Source: Marinomonas sp. UCMA 3892
GTDB lineage: Bacteria > Pseudomonadota > Gammaproteobacteria > Pseudomonadales > Marinomonadaceae
Direction of reading: 5' to 3'
Length of the DNA stretch: 64,000 bases
Assembly (NCBI RefSeq): GCF_012726345.1
Contig: NZ_PTXN01000012.1
Span: 1-64,000, forward strand
The notes under the pieces are model-generated. The model had not been told where the DNA came from. It ran no database searches and worked only from the letters and a program-made list of their open reading frames with translations. Positions 21,161-31,500 of this stretch are shown here, piece by piece. The position numbers were made by a program, and so were the translations under genes. The number at the start of each line of letters is the position of its first letter. The first letter of the stretch is position 1.

Positions 21161-21787
21161 TCATCGCTCCGAGCCCCCGACCATCCGCAGGCAATCAGCA
21201 AGGACCGCGTGGATAAAATGTTCACGATCGGTTTCCGGAGAAGCAATAATGTCGTCGGTCACACCGTGTACTCCGGCATAAATCAGGAGCGAGGTAATAC
21301 GTGGTTCAGTAATCTGCCACACACCAACACGGGTGCCGTTTTCGAGAATGAGCTGCAACTGCGCGAGAATCGCATTCTTCTCCCGGTTCGAGCGGTTATG
21401 GTGATGATGATTGGTGTAAACAATATCATGCAGACAGTACGTGTCTGCGTAAGCCTCAATGCTTTCCTCAATCCAGGCACAAAGTCGGCCCAGCCAGTCA
21501 TCTGCTTGACAAGTATCGATTTTCTCTTCAACCCGCTGTAAAAACTGGGCGGTGTAGCGCTCTCCCATGGCGGCAAGCAACTCATTCTTAGAAGCGAAAT
21601 AATGGTAAAAAGTCCCCTTGGCGACCTGTGCCAACTCGACAATCTCGTTGATGGTCGTCGAGTCAGCCCCTTTGACAAGAAACAGTTGTTCGGCGGCTGA
21701 CATCAACTCATCCAGGCGAACTTCCGCAGGTTTGACACGCCTGACTTTCGAAGGAGCAGACGCCGTATGGTTCGTTTTATATCTCAT
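21161..21787 (-). CDS. TetR/AcrR family transcriptional regulator
   Basis: A 208-residue regulator with an N-terminal TetR helix-turn-helix (about 22-70: TTINEIVELAQVAKGTFYHYFASKNELLAAM) and a divergent ligand-binding C-terminus. It is divergent from an MFS efflux gene, the usual repressor/pump arrangement, so it probably represses that pump and itself until a drug-like ligand binds. The start is uncertain: the ATG at 21787 is chosen, but the frame is open to 21829. Base composition is more GC-rich than its neighbours, which suggests transfer. Confidence 0.88.
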   Translation of the reverse strand: MRYKTNHTASAPSKVRRVKPAEVRLDELMSAAEQLFLVKGADSTTINEIVELAQVAKGTFYHYFASKNELLAAMGERYTAQFLQRVEEKIDTCQADDWLGRLCAWIEESIEAYADTYCLHDIVYTNHHHHNRSNREKNAILAQLQLILENGTRVGVWQITEPRITSLLIYAGVHGVTDDIIASPETDREHFIHAVLADCLRMVGGSER

Positions 21788-22000
21788 CGTAAGCAGTGTT
21801 TTCCATTTCAAACTGTGCCGCTTGCACATTCGTGGCGCGTGAACTTGAGGTTATCGCGAATATCAAGCAACGGATTCAAAGTGATACGACCAAAGTTACC
21901 TTAGATTCATTCACCGGAAAGTTTTCGTAAGCATATCAAAAACGACAGGCCAAATCCTCTGATTATGGTGCTTTCCCATCCAAGTTACGACGCTATCTAC

Positions 22001-22025
22001 ATATTGACCGACCGACGGTCGATAT
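22001..22025. promoter_or_regulatory. Putative TetR operator upstream of the MFS pump
   Basis: The arms ATATTGACC and GGTCGATAT (8 of 9 complementary) flank GACCGAC. Within them CGACCGACGGTCG-like symmetry repeats (GACCG-A-CGGTC at 22010-22020). It lies 40 bases before the pump start and between the divergent genes, where the adjacent TetR protein should bind. Confidence 0.6.
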
Positions 22026-22064
22026 ATAGTATTGAGATTAATTCTCATTAAATGGAAGAGACTC

Positions 22065-23582
22065 ATGCAACAATATCGAACTCATGCCCTGGTCATCGCT
22101 GCGTATCTTGGGACCTTTCTGGCGACACTGGACATCAGTATTGTCAATGTCGCGTTGCCGACACTTCAGGAAGCTCTCCATGCAGATATGGCAGGGCTTC
22201 AGTGGATCATTAACATTTATGCTATCGCACTCTCTGCAGTGATGCTGTCCGCAGGACCTCTGGGCGATAAATATGGCCACAAACGAGTGTGGCTAAGCAG
22301 CGTTGCCCTATTTGTTATAGGCTCTGTGATTTGTGCTTTCTCCACCGATCTGAACACCCTGCTGTGGGGTCGTGGAGCACAAGGGGTTGCCGGTGCACTG
22401 CTGATCCCCGGCGCCATGCCTATCCTGACCCACGCATTTCCCGATCCCCGCCAACGTGCACTGGCCATCGGAGGATGGTCGGCTTGTAATGCCTTGTCAT
22501 TGGTTTCGGGGCCTTTAATCGGTGGCTTGCTGATTGAGCATATTGGCTGGTCAAGCATCTTTCTGGTCAACGTCCCCATTGGTCTCATTGCGGCTTTACT
22601 TGGGGCCTGGGGAATTGTCGAGCGCAAATATCCTGAACATGCAGCGTTTGATCCGGTTGGCCAGATATTAAGTATGATTTGGCTTGGGATGCTCAGTTAT
22701 GCACTCATTGAAATTGGCGAACATGGCGCTTCCTCGGAGAAAGTCCTGCTTCCGTTATTCTGTGCCGTGGTGGCTTTTGCAGCCTTTGTCCGGACAGAAT
22801 TGACCGTCAAACGGCCACTGTTCCCCATTCAGCTTTTTCGCAATATCTCTCTGGCAGTGGCAAATTTAGCCTCTTTTGCTCTGGGCTTTTCGGCCTATGC
22901 CAGCCTCTTTTTCCTGTCACTCTACCTACAACAGGCTCGGGGAGACACACCATCGGTAGCCGGGTGGCATCTGATGCCTCAGTTCATGGTTATGGGGGTG
23001 TCATCGCTGCTATTTGGCCGAATGACCCTATATATTGCGCTGAAAAAACTGATGGTCGGCGGATACGCGCTGATCGGTGTGTCTCTGTGTGCAATGGCGC
23101 TGTTTAGCGCTAATACACCTTACATTTTCGTCGCCGTTACTCTGGTATTCCTTGGCTTGGGAATGGGCATCACCGTCCCTGCGACCGGGATGATGGTCAT
23201 GGGGTATGCACCAGCCGAACGAGCAGGAATCGCCTCCGCGACCATGAATGCCCTGCGGCAGGTAGGCATGACGCTGGCAATTGCCGTACTTGGCAGCATC
23301 ATGAGCCTCTATGCGATCCAAAATATGGCCGGAATAATCAACACCGGTAACATGCCAGATGCCATTGAAGTTGCCCGTCGCGCAGTCGTCAGCAATGATT
23401 TCCCAGCTGAACATGAAGCGCTCATCTCAGCCTACCGAACAGCTATAGCAGCGGGGTTTGGGATGGTCATGTTCTATGCTGGCTTACTCAGCCTACTCGC
23501 CGCAGTCTTACTAGCAATTTTCACCAATGACAGACAAAACTCGTATCGTCATACAGACGGTAAAGACGTTACCGTTAAATAA
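22065..23582 (+). CDS. MFS multidrug efflux transporter, DHA2 family (14 TM)
   Basis: A 505-residue major facilitator related to EmrB, QacA and SmvA. About 14 hydrophobic helices are seen. Motif A between TM2 and TM3 reads GPLGDKYGHKRVW, and the first helix has LDISIVNVALPTLQ, the DHA2 motif D1. WIINIYAIALSA follows. It probably exports cationic or amphipathic drugs by proton antiport, alone rather than with an EmrA partner. The ATG at 22065 is preceded by GGAAG. Codon use is richer in GC than the surrounding genes. Confidence 0.88.
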   Translation: MQQYRTHALVIAAYLGTFLATLDISIVNVALPTLQEALHADMAGLQWIINIYAIALSAVMLSAGPLGDKYGHKRVWLSSVALFVIGSVICAFSTDLNTLLWGRGAQGVAGALLIPGAMPILTHAFPDPRQRALAIGGWSACNALSLVSGPLIGGLLIEHIGWSSIFLVNVPIGLIAALLGAWGIVERKYPEHAAFDPVGQILSMIWLGMLSYALIEIGEHGASSEKVLLPLFCAVVAFAAFVRTELTVKRPLFPIQLFRNISLAVANLASFALGFSAYASLFFLSLYLQQARGDTPSVAGWHLMPQFMVMGVSSLLFGRMTLYIALKKLMVGGYALIGVSLCAMALFSANTPYIFVAVTLVFLGLGMGITVPATGMMVMGYAPAERAGIASATMNALRQVGMTLAIAVLGSIMSLYAIQNMAGIINTGNMPDAIEVARRAVVSNDFPAEHEALISAYRTAIAAGFGMVMFYAGLLSLLAAVLLAIFTNDRQNSYRHTDGKDVTVK

Positions 23583-23646
23583 AATCACTCTATTCAAAGA
23601 GCAACAAATCGACTCTAACAGGACATATATAGACGCTCCGGTGCCA

Positions 23647-24193
23647 TCAAAGCCTCACACTTAACTGGATCACTCTTTTTAGATTGATCCGATAAGTTTC
23701 TTTGTCGCTATCGCTATAATAAACACTTGTGTTCTTCATATTTTGATCAAAAATGGCACGGGATGATTCATAAACAAGACCTCCTGTGTCATTTATATTG
23801 ACATCATTTATGTAAAAGTTACTTGTTTATTCTGAATGAAAACCTGCCTAGGCATCAAGATCGCCATTTTCGTCTTTAGATAGAGATTTCATCCGCAAAA
23901 ACAAGAATACTCACATTACTGTAAGTACCTGGCTGTATTTTGAGTTCAACTTCTTGAGTTGGCAATCTATTTAGTTGATCAGCAGGTTATCCAATATACC
24001 TAAGATTTAAAATCTTCCCTTCTTGTATATTGATCAACAAAACATGCGAGGCGATATTTTGCTCAGGCAGCACAGTTCTAGAAGCAATATAACCTTCTGC
24101 TAATAATTTCTGATTAATCAAACGTACTTGAGTTTAAAAACTCTCAAACCTAATACGCTGGCCAATATAATAAGCACCTTGACATTTTTCATC
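23647..24193 (-). pseudogene. Decayed two-partner-secretion transporter (ShlB/FhaC/HecB family)
   Basis: Reading the minus strand from 24193 gives the POTRA region of a TpsB outer-membrane transporter: CQGAYYIGQRIRFESF, stop, TQVRLINQKLLAEGYIASRT, LPEQNIASHVLLINIQEGKI, LNLRYIG, stop, PADQLNRLPTQEVELKIQPG, all in one frame. The conserved GYI, LPEQN and DQLNRLP-QEV motifs are clear. In-frame TAA codons at 24135-24137, 23987-23989 and 23876-23878 break it. A further open stretch in another frame down to 23647 may be barrel sequence, but this is unsure. The remnant covers a small fraction of the usual 550 or so residues, and no TpsA adhesin is nearby. Confidence 0.65.
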
Positions 24194-24386
24194 TACAATC
24201 AAGTAAAGGCAGAATGGAGCGCCAATGAGAGTGCCACGGAAGGAGAAAGGAAAAGTTTTATTGACCTAGATAAAGCATCAGGATTTGTCGTGCCGATTTT
24301 TTGTCAGCATACTTTCATTTAAGAATAAATCGCAACCTACGAAAGCCATTTAGCAATGCGCTCAAAGGAGCTTCTTACAATTGGAG

Positions 24387-24432
24387 TAAATAAACCCGAG
24401 GAAATTAAAGTGCATCTCTTCGAGTTTATTTA
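24387..24432 (+). terminator. Hairpin between the accessory segment and ribA
   Basis: The arms TAAATAAACCCGAG and CTTCGAGTTTATTTA pair with one mismatch and one bulge around a 16-base loop, and TTTTTT follows on the plus strand. It may end plus-strand transcription from the accessory segment, or serve ribA less well on the minus strand, where no T-run follows. Confidence 0.4.
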
Positions 24433-24465
24433 TTTTTTCACCTGCGGTATTTTTCGCATTAGTGT

Positions 24466-25074
24466 TTAATCAAACTTCAAAGTATGTTGTTTACGCTTGG
24501 CCTTAGTTTCAAGATAAGAACGGTTATGCTGATTCACATGCACCTTGGTCGGAACCAATTCTGCAACATCAATACCGTGCTCTATTAGCTGCTGCGCTTT
24601 ATCAGGATTATTTGTTAACAAACGGACTTTGGAAACCCCAAGCGCTTGCAACATTTCTGCGGCAATACCGAAATCACGACCATCATCTGGTAGATGCAAC
24701 ATCTCATTGGCTTGATAAGTGTCATAACCTTGGTCTTGCAAAGCATAGGCTTCTAGTTTTGCGTACAGACCAATGCCACGACCCTCTTGACGTAAATAAA
24801 GAATGTAGCCACCTTCTTCATTAATTCGATCAATCGCTTCATCAAGCTGCTCGCCACAATCGCAACGGCCAGAACCAAAAACATCACCGGTCAAACACTC
24901 TGAATGCAATCGAACTAATGGAATGCTGTTGTCAGCTTTTGCTTTTGTACCTTCGAAAAATATCCCTATATGTTCTTTGCCAGAATCATCTCCATTGAAG
25001 GAAATAAATTCCGCCATCACGTCGCCCGCCCTCACGGGAATCATCACTCGACGCTTAATTGTCAAATCACTCAT
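24466..25074 (-). CDS. ribA: GTP cyclohydrolase II
   Basis: Opens GTP to 2,5-diamino-6-(5-phosphoribosylamino)pyrimidin-4-one, the first riboflavin step. The zinc cysteines lie in [20 protein letters not shown] (about residues 60-79), followed by [20 protein letters not shown] and [11 protein letters not shown]. The length of 202 aa fits stand-alone RibA without a RibB domain. Its last 28 bases recur at 20832-20859. Confidence 0.97.
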
Positions 25075-25171
25075 ACTACTTCTCTACTAGGGACTTTTTT
25101 ACTGTAACAAGTATAACGCCCATTAATTTGGTCAAAAGCTAAAATATCAATGCGAAATAAGGAAATAACTC

Positions 25172-25645
25172 CTAAATCAAATGATCTAGAGGTAAAGATG
25201 TGCTCTCTTTTACACTGCGCAACAAAAAGCTCGACTGAACACCGGTAACGCCAGGGATTCGCGTTAACTTCCCTAATAAGAAATCATGGTACTTTTCCAT
25301 GTCTTCTACTACAACTTCCAATAAGTAATCGCAGTTTTGCCCTGTCACCAGGTTGCAATTCCTGACCTCAGGAAACACATCCACCTGATCTTCAAAAACA
25401 CTAAAGCGATCTGGAGTATGTCTATCCATGCTGATTTGCAAAAATGCAGTCAATTTTAAGCCCAAGCTCGACTTTTTCAAGATGGTTACTTTACGATCTA
25501 TAACACCATTTTCTTCAAGTGCTTTCACTCGACGCAAACATGGTGATGCCGATAACCCAACACGATCCGCCAACTCCTGATTTGTCAAGCTAGAATCTTG
25601 CTGCAACTCGCGCAAAATATTCAAATCAATTTTATCAAACCCCAT
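25172..25645 (-). CDS. Lrp/AsnC family transcriptional regulator
   Basis: A 157-residue regulator with the AsnC-type helix-turn-helix (residues 5-60: DLNILRELQQDSSLTNQELA, then VGLSASPCLRRVKALEENGV) and a C-terminal RAM ligand-binding domain (LVTGQNCDYLLEVVVEDMEKY). It is divergent from leuA across about 210 bases, so control of leucine synthesis in response to an amino acid is a fair guess but not shown. Confidence 0.9.
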   Translation of the reverse strand: MGFDKIDLNILRELQQDSSLTNQELADRVGLSASPCLRRVKALEENGVIDRKVTILKKSSLGLKLTAFLQISMDRHTPDRFSVFEDQVDVFPEVRNCNLVTGQNCDYLLEVVVEDMEKYHDFLLGKLTRIPGVTGVQSSFLLRSVKESTSLPLDHLI

Positions 25646-25856
25646 AACAGCAACCCCAAATCACCAATTTTATTATTTAATACGCAATATAATGCCATAG
25701 AAATTGTTTTTTTCATAAAAAACGCAATCTTTTACTCATATTTTTTGGGTACACTATACATACTGAAAAACAATGAAACACCAAGAAAAAAGCGCCTACT
25801 CAAGACGCACTAATAACAACGAGGTTTACCGACCTCCTATTAATAAGGACAAAATC
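25646..25856. promoter_or_regulatory. Divergent lrp-like/leuA intergenic region
   Basis: AT-rich spacer with runs of T. Reading plus, TTTACT (about 25731) and TATACA 18 bases later form a weak sigma-70-like pair before leuA. An upstream frame starting ATGAAACACC (25773) is in frame with leuA, but has no run of Leu codons that would suggest an attenuator. No clear terminator/antiterminator fold was seen. Confidence 0.35.
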
Positions 25857-27530
25857 ATGTCGTCTTTTGACCATAAAAAGTACACGCCATTCAAGCCAGT
25901 CGCTATCACAAACCGCACATGGCCCGATAAAGAAATCACTAAAGCGCCTATTTGGTCTAGTGTTGACCTTCGTGATGGTAATCAGGCGTTAGTTGAGCCT
26001 ATGACGGTGGAACAAAAGAAACAGTTCTTTGCACTATTAGTGGACGTAGGCTTTAAAGAGATCGAAGTTGGTTTCCCTGCAGCTTCACAGCTAGATTTTG
26101 ACTTTGTCCGCTGGTTGATTGAAGAAGATCAAGTGCCAGATGATGTTTACATTCAAGTGTTGACTCAAGCGCGTCCAGAATTGATTGAACGTACTTATGA
26201 ATCTCTTAAAGGTGCCAAGAAAGCCATCGTTCACGTTTACAACTCAACGTCTACAACACAACGTGAGCAAGTATTCCGCATGGACATGGAAGGTATCAAA
26301 CAAATCGCGGTCAATGGCGCTAAATGCGTAAAAGAACACGCGGCGAAACACCCAGAAACAGAGTGGGTATTCCAATACTCACCAGAAAGCTTTACTGGCA
26401 CAGAAATCGACTACGCCATTGAAGTTGTCAATGCCGTTACCGATGTGTGGAAACCAACTCCAGACAACAAAATTATTATCAACTTGCCCGCAACCGTAGA
26501 AGTTTCTACCCCTAACCGTTATGCAGACCAAATTGAATACTTCTGCCGCAATGTTAAACAGCGCGACAGTATGATTGTAAGCCTACACACGCACAATGAC
26601 CGTGGCTGTGGTGTGGCGGCAGCAGAATTAGGCGTTATGGCTGGCGCAGACCGTATCGAAGGCACATTGCTTGGTAACGGCGAGCGTACAGGTAATATGG
26701 ACGTAGTCACTATGGCTATGAACATATACAGCCAAGGTATTGATCCAGAGTTGGCGTTGGGCGATATGGACCGCATCATAAGTGTTGTTCAAGCTTGCAC
26801 CTTGTTACAAGTTCACCCGCGTCATCCATACGCAGGCGAATTGGTGTTCACCGCCTTCTCTGGCTCTCATCAAGATGCGATTAAGAAATGTTTGGCTAAC
26901 CAGACAGACGACAAACCTTGGGATGTAGCGTACTTGCCAATAGACCCTCGCGATGTGGGCCGCAGCTACCAAGAAGTCATTCGTGTAAACAGCCAATCAG
27001 GTAAAGGCGGTGTCGCTTATACTCTTGAACAAGAATACGGTTTGGCTTTGCCACGCTGGTTACAAGTAGAATTCAGCCCAATCGTGCAACAGTTTGCTGA
27101 GAAAGACGGCGGCGTTGTGGATGCTGAATCAATGAAAAGCTTGTTCGAAAGCAGCTTTATGACGGGCTCTACGCCATATAAATTGGGCAAATACGATCTT
27201 GCCAAAGACGATGTTGATACCGTTCACGCTGAACTTATTGGCAACAACTCTGGTGTAAAAATTACCGGTAACGGCAATGGTGCGTTGTCTGCTTTCAGCG
27301 AAGCTCTAGGCAAGCATTTCAATATGCGTGTTGATATCATCCAATATCAAGAACACGCCTTGACAGTTGGCAGCGACTCACAGGCCATTGCCTATGTTCA
27401 AGCTAATATCGACGGTGACCGTTACAACGGTGTCGCTATTGATAACGATATTGTGTCTGCTTCCATCCAGGCTTTATTGGCAACTGTGAATCAAAAAATC
27501 ATCGCAAACCAAAACTCCGCTGTTGCGTAA
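25857..27530 (+). CDS. leuA: 2-isopropylmalate synthase (long form)
   Basis: Condenses 2-oxoisovalerate with acetyl-CoA, the first step of leucine synthesis. The 557-residue protein has the catalytic barrel motifs DLRDGNQALVEPMT (metal Asp), SLHTHNDRGCGVAAAELGVMAGADRIEGTLLGNGERTGN and a C-terminal regulatory LeuA dimer domain with ALTVGSDSQAIAYV. It belongs to the long LeuA type 2 class found in Pseudomonas and actinobacteria. The ATG at 25857 has AAGGA upstream and starts MSSFDHKKYTPFKP; a longer frame to 25773 looks untranslated. Confidence 0.96.
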   Translation: MSSFDHKKYTPFKPVAITNRTWPDKEITKAPIWSSVDLRDGNQALVEPMTVEQKKQFFALLVDVGFKEIEVGFPAASQLDFDFVRWLIEEDQVPDDVYIQVLTQARPELIERTYESLKGAKKAIVHVYNSTSTTQREQVFRMDMEGIKQIAVNGAKCVKEHAAKHPETEWVFQYSPESFTGTEIDYAIEVVNAVTDVWKPTPDNKIIINLPATVEVSTPNRYADQIEYFCRNVKQRDSMIVSLHTHNDRGCGVAAAELGVMAGADRIEGTLLGNGERTGNMDVVTMAMNIYSQGIDPELALGDMDRIISVVQACTLLQVHPRHPYAGELVFTAFSGSHQDAIKKCLANQTDDKPWDVAYLPIDPRDVGRSYQEVIRVNSQSGKGGVAYTLEQEYGLALPRWLQVEFSPIVQQFAEKDGGVVDAESMKSLFESSFMTGSTPYKLGKYDLAKDDVDTVHAELIGNNSGVKITGNGNGALSAFSEALGKHFNMRVDIIQYQEHALTVGSDSQAIAYVQANIDGDRYNGVAIDNDIVSASIQALLATVNQKIIANQNSAVA

Positions 27531-27566
27531 TCAATAATTCTCTGCGAGTAGAAAGAAACAAAAAAA

Positions 27567-27597
27567 CCGAAAATCACATCGATTTTCGGTTTTTTTT
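27567..27597 (+). terminator. Terminator of leuA (bidirectional)
   Basis: A perfect CCGAAAAT/ATTTTCGG stem with a 7-base loop has an A-run before and eight T after, between leuA and the convergent diguanylate cyclase gene. Confidence 0.9.
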
Positions 27598-27629
27598 ATG
27601 TATTTTTTTAGTGTTACTAAGTTTTAATT

Positions 27630-28568
27630 TTATTCACAGGACGACAATGGGTGGTAAATCACTTTATTTCGACCTGTCGCTTTCGCTTCATATAATGATT
27701 GATCTACTCGTTTCAATAGAGCAACTTTATCTTCTAATTTACCTGCATACATAGTCACACCGATACTGGCTGTAATAGGTATTTCAGCACCTTCATACAA
27801 AATTGGATGATCGGCAACAATCTTACGATAACGGTCAAATACCTTGAAAACATCATCTTCTTTAACATTATGCAAAATAATACCGAACTCCTCTCCTCCT
27901 AGGCGTCCAATAATATCACAGTCTCTTAGAGCTATTTTGATTCGCTTTGACACTTCCACCAAAACAGCATCCCCAGCATCATGCCCAAAAGTGTCATTAA
28001 CCAGTTTGAATTTATCAAGGTCAAACATGGCTAAGGCCATGGGCACACCATAACGACGAGTAAAAGACATTTCTCGATCTAACATAAGCTCAAAAGAACG
28101 ACGATTGGCAACACCCGTTAGATGATCGGTTGATGCTAACTGCTCAAGAGCCAGGTTTGAATCAACTAGACGACGTCTCATATCTGCAATACGCTGCATC
28201 GCCAACATTTTTGCCGACAGAACTTTTTGACTGATTGGCTTCATAAGATAATCATCGCCGCCGGCTAAAATAGCCCCTTCTATGTCATCGTCTTCTGCGC
28301 TAGCACTTAAAAAAATAACTGGCAACCACTCTTGATTTTTTTGCTCTTGTATTTCACGAATAGTCTTTACTGCATCAAAACCATTGATATAAGGCATTTG
28401 GACATCCATTAAAATAAGGTCCAAATCCTGAGAATGCTCTAGAAATAGATCTATAGCTTCCTGCCCGTTACTGGCCTCTAGAGTTGTATAACCTAACTTT
28501 GACAAGTGAAGCTTCAGCAACAAACGGTCCGTGTTGGTATCATCAACCACTAACACTTTCATTGGCAT
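27630..28568 (-). CDS. Response regulator with GGDEF output (diguanylate cyclase)
   Basis: A 312-residue protein with an N-terminal receiver (phospho-Asp in LILMDVQMPYING, about 55; Lys in YLMKPIS) and a C-terminal GGDEF domain whose signature reads GRLGGEEFG (about 233), an active form. RDCD lies five residues before it, matching the RxxD product-inhibition I-site. It should make c-di-GMP when phosphorylated. Its start overlaps the end of the hybrid kinase gene by one base, so that kinase is the probable phosphodonor. Confidence 0.93.
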   Translation of the reverse strand: MPMKVLVVDDTNTDRLLLKLHLSKLGYTTLEASNGQEAIDLFLEHSQDLDLILMDVQMPYINGFDAVKTIREIQEQKNQEWLPVIFLSASAEDDDIEGAILAGGDDYLMKPISQKVLSAKMLAMQRIADMRRRLVDSNLALEQLASTDHLTGVANRRSFELMLDREMSFTRRYGVPMALAMFDLDKFKLVNDTFGHDAGDAVLVEVSKRIKIALRDCDIIGRLGGEEFGIILHNVKEDDVFKVFDRYRKIVADHPILYEGAEIPITASIGVTMYAGKLEDKVALLKRVDQSLYEAKATGRNKVIYHPLSSCE

Positions 28569-31500
28569 TACAGCATACCCTGAAGTTTATTTTTCACATT
28601 CTGATACATTGATAGAATCTCTTGCAGTTTAGCCTTTAGATCCGGCACATCACCCTGGCGGCTTTCTTGCTCAAGTTGCGCAGCCATTGAAGACATTGTC
28701 ATTGCACCAACGTTTTGACTTACAGATTTCAAACTATGGGCAAGACGAGAGACTAATACGTAGTCGGCTTCATCTTCTTTGCTCAACATCTTATCAAATG
28801 AAACCATGATGTTCTGTGCATCATCAAAAAATGCATCAATCAATAGAGTAAAATCATTACCCAACAATACTTTTAATTCGTTCAAAACAGATTCATCAAT
28901 GATAACATCTGATTTAACATCAAAAATAGAATTTGTAGACTGATGCTTATTTAATGACTCATCCGGTGATTGATGACCACTTGGTAACCACTCATCTAAC
29001 ATACTTATAAACTCCTTTTGCTTAAAAGGCTTTGGCACTAAGCCATCGCCACCAGCACGAAATACTTCCGCTAGTGTTTCTGGCATAATATCAGCAGTCA
29101 ATGCAATAATTGGAACGCGACGATTACCACTGTTTTTTTCAGCCTGCCTAATAGCGCGCATAGCTGACATCCCATCCATTACAGGCATGTGTAAATCCAT
29201 AAAAATAAGGTCTGGCTGATGGGTACCCCACATTTCTACGCCAACTTTACCGTTTTCTGCTGCAATAACATCAAAACCCATTCTAGTTAGAATACCCTGC
29301 GCCACGGCTAAGTTAGCTTTCATATCCTCGACAACCAAGATTAGGCCTTTTTTCTCACCATTCAGGTTATCTTTCAGTTCGTCCTCGTCACTAACCTCTG
29401 TACAAGGAAGCTGATGACCTAATAAATTAGAAGACAGTGCGGACACCAGACCTTTCTTTAGTGTCAAAGCACTCATTGGCTTAACAATACTCATATTAAC
29501 GCCAGCGGTAGAAAGCTCATCCTGAGATAATCGTCCTACTGAAGACGTCATTAAAATAATAGGTTGATATAAAGATCCACTCACCTCTCGAATGAGTTTA
29601 GATAGCATCAAACCATCTAATTCAGGCATCAAATAATCTAAAACAATAATCTGATATGGCGAATCGTCATTAATTGACTGCTCGATTCGTGATAAAGCAT
29701 CGACAGGGCTTATTTCTGCATCCGCATAAATATCACAGGACCTAAGCTGGTTTTTAAGGATGGTTAAATTCGTTTCATTATCATCTATAACTAAGGTTTT
29801 CTTACCAAGTAATAAATTTTCATCGACTATAGTTTCGATGTAGGACATTGCATGACTTTCTGGCAACGCAAATGTCACGGTAAAAGTAGACCCTACGTTC
29901 AGCTTACTTGATAAAGAGATATTACCATTCATCAGGCCTATTAGCTGTTTAGTTATCGCCAGCCCTAAGCCAGTTCCCCCAAACTTGCGAGTCGTTGAAC
30001 TATCAGCTTGAACAAAGGCTGTAAACAAATGCGGCTGAACCTTATCTGCAATGCCCACTCCAGTATCAGCAACACTGATAGTGATAGAAACCATTCCATG
30101 CTTGTCAACAATCCCTTTAACAGAGACCAATACATGACCGATACTGGTAAATTTAATCGCATTACTGATTAAATTGGTTAATATTTGTTTAATACGGAAA
30201 ACGTCTCCCACCAAAAACCTAGGGCAAACCTCATCATATTCAACCAATAAATCAATGCCTTTTTCGTCAGCTCTCATCATTAGCAAACGAATAACATCAT
30301 AAATCGCTTTTTCCAGATTAAAATCTACACGTTCAATTGAAATATGCCCGGCTTCTATTTTAGAAAAATCCAATAAATCATTTATCAGACCCAAAAGCCC
30401 TTCACCAGATTCTTTTAACACATTTAACTGCGTGGTTTGCTCTGGGTTCAGTTTTGTACCTGAAAGCAATTCAGCCATACCTAACACACCATTCAATGGT
30501 GTTCTAATTTCATGACTCATGGTGGCTAAGAAGTCACTTTTCGCTTTGCTGGCTGCAACCGCTTGATCACTCGCATTACGTAACAACACCTCAGTTTCTT
30601 TTCGTGAGGTAATGTCCATATTCACACCGACAAGATGTGATGCTTGGCCTTTTTTATTAAATACAATGGCACCATTAGATTTCAAATAACGTACCTGCCC
30701 GTCTTTACGTTTAATCCTGAAATCAAAATCTAACTCTTTAGAAATATGTGAAGCATCTTCTTTAGTCGTAAAATACGCACCACTCCTTTCTAAACTAGAA
30801 AATACTTCTGCCAATCTATTTTTATCTTCTGTGTAAACACAATCATCCCAAACTTGAAGTGGCGAAGTACGTTCATCCTCAGCAAAACCATAGAGACGGT
30901 ACATCCAATCATCCCACTGTAAAGTGCTGTCTTGCAGATCAAACTCCCATACACCGATTCCCGCGGCATCAGCAGCAATAGATAACCGTAAATTAGTATC
31001 TATCATCTTTTGCTCAACAGCTAAACGCTCCGTCACATCTCGAATATGTGCGATATAACCACCCAAATTACCGTCGGCATTTCGGATAATACTGCCTATC
31101 GTTTCAGCATGAAAAATCTTACCTTGCTTGCTCTTATAGCTAACACGATAGCGATTTAATACATCTTTCATATCAGCGTTATATGCTTGCCCTCTTTTAA
31201 TAAAATCACTTTCTTCGGCATAGAGAACCTGAGTTGTCTGACCCTGCAATTCATCAAGTCTATAGCCAAAAAGTTCTGTAAATGCCGGATTCAGCATTTT
31301 AATTTCACGGTTCGCTCCAACATGAATAATCGCTTCAGGCGCATTATCAAAAAGTGATTTGAAAAAAACCTTTTGCTCACGCAATTCATTCTCATATTGA
31401 ATCTGTACTGTTCTATCCTGAGAGCGTGTCATTTCATTGCCAACCCACTGAGCAAGCAATTTCATCACTTCATAATCATCCTCACCAAAAGGCTGATTCT

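Noticed and set aside
22217..23414. Open frames of 128-136 codons antisense to the MFS gene
   Set aside because: They mirror the coding frame of a GC-rich membrane protein gene and show no motif or start signal.
24128..24322. 64-codon plus-strand frame between the MFS gene and ribA
   Set aside because: It partly overlaps the minus-strand remnant that reads as a TpsB POTRA domain, and has no ribosome binding site.
25773..25856. Leader peptide or N-terminal extension of leuA
   Set aside because: No Leu codon run or attenuator fold is present, and AAGGA before the ATG at 25857 marks the true start.
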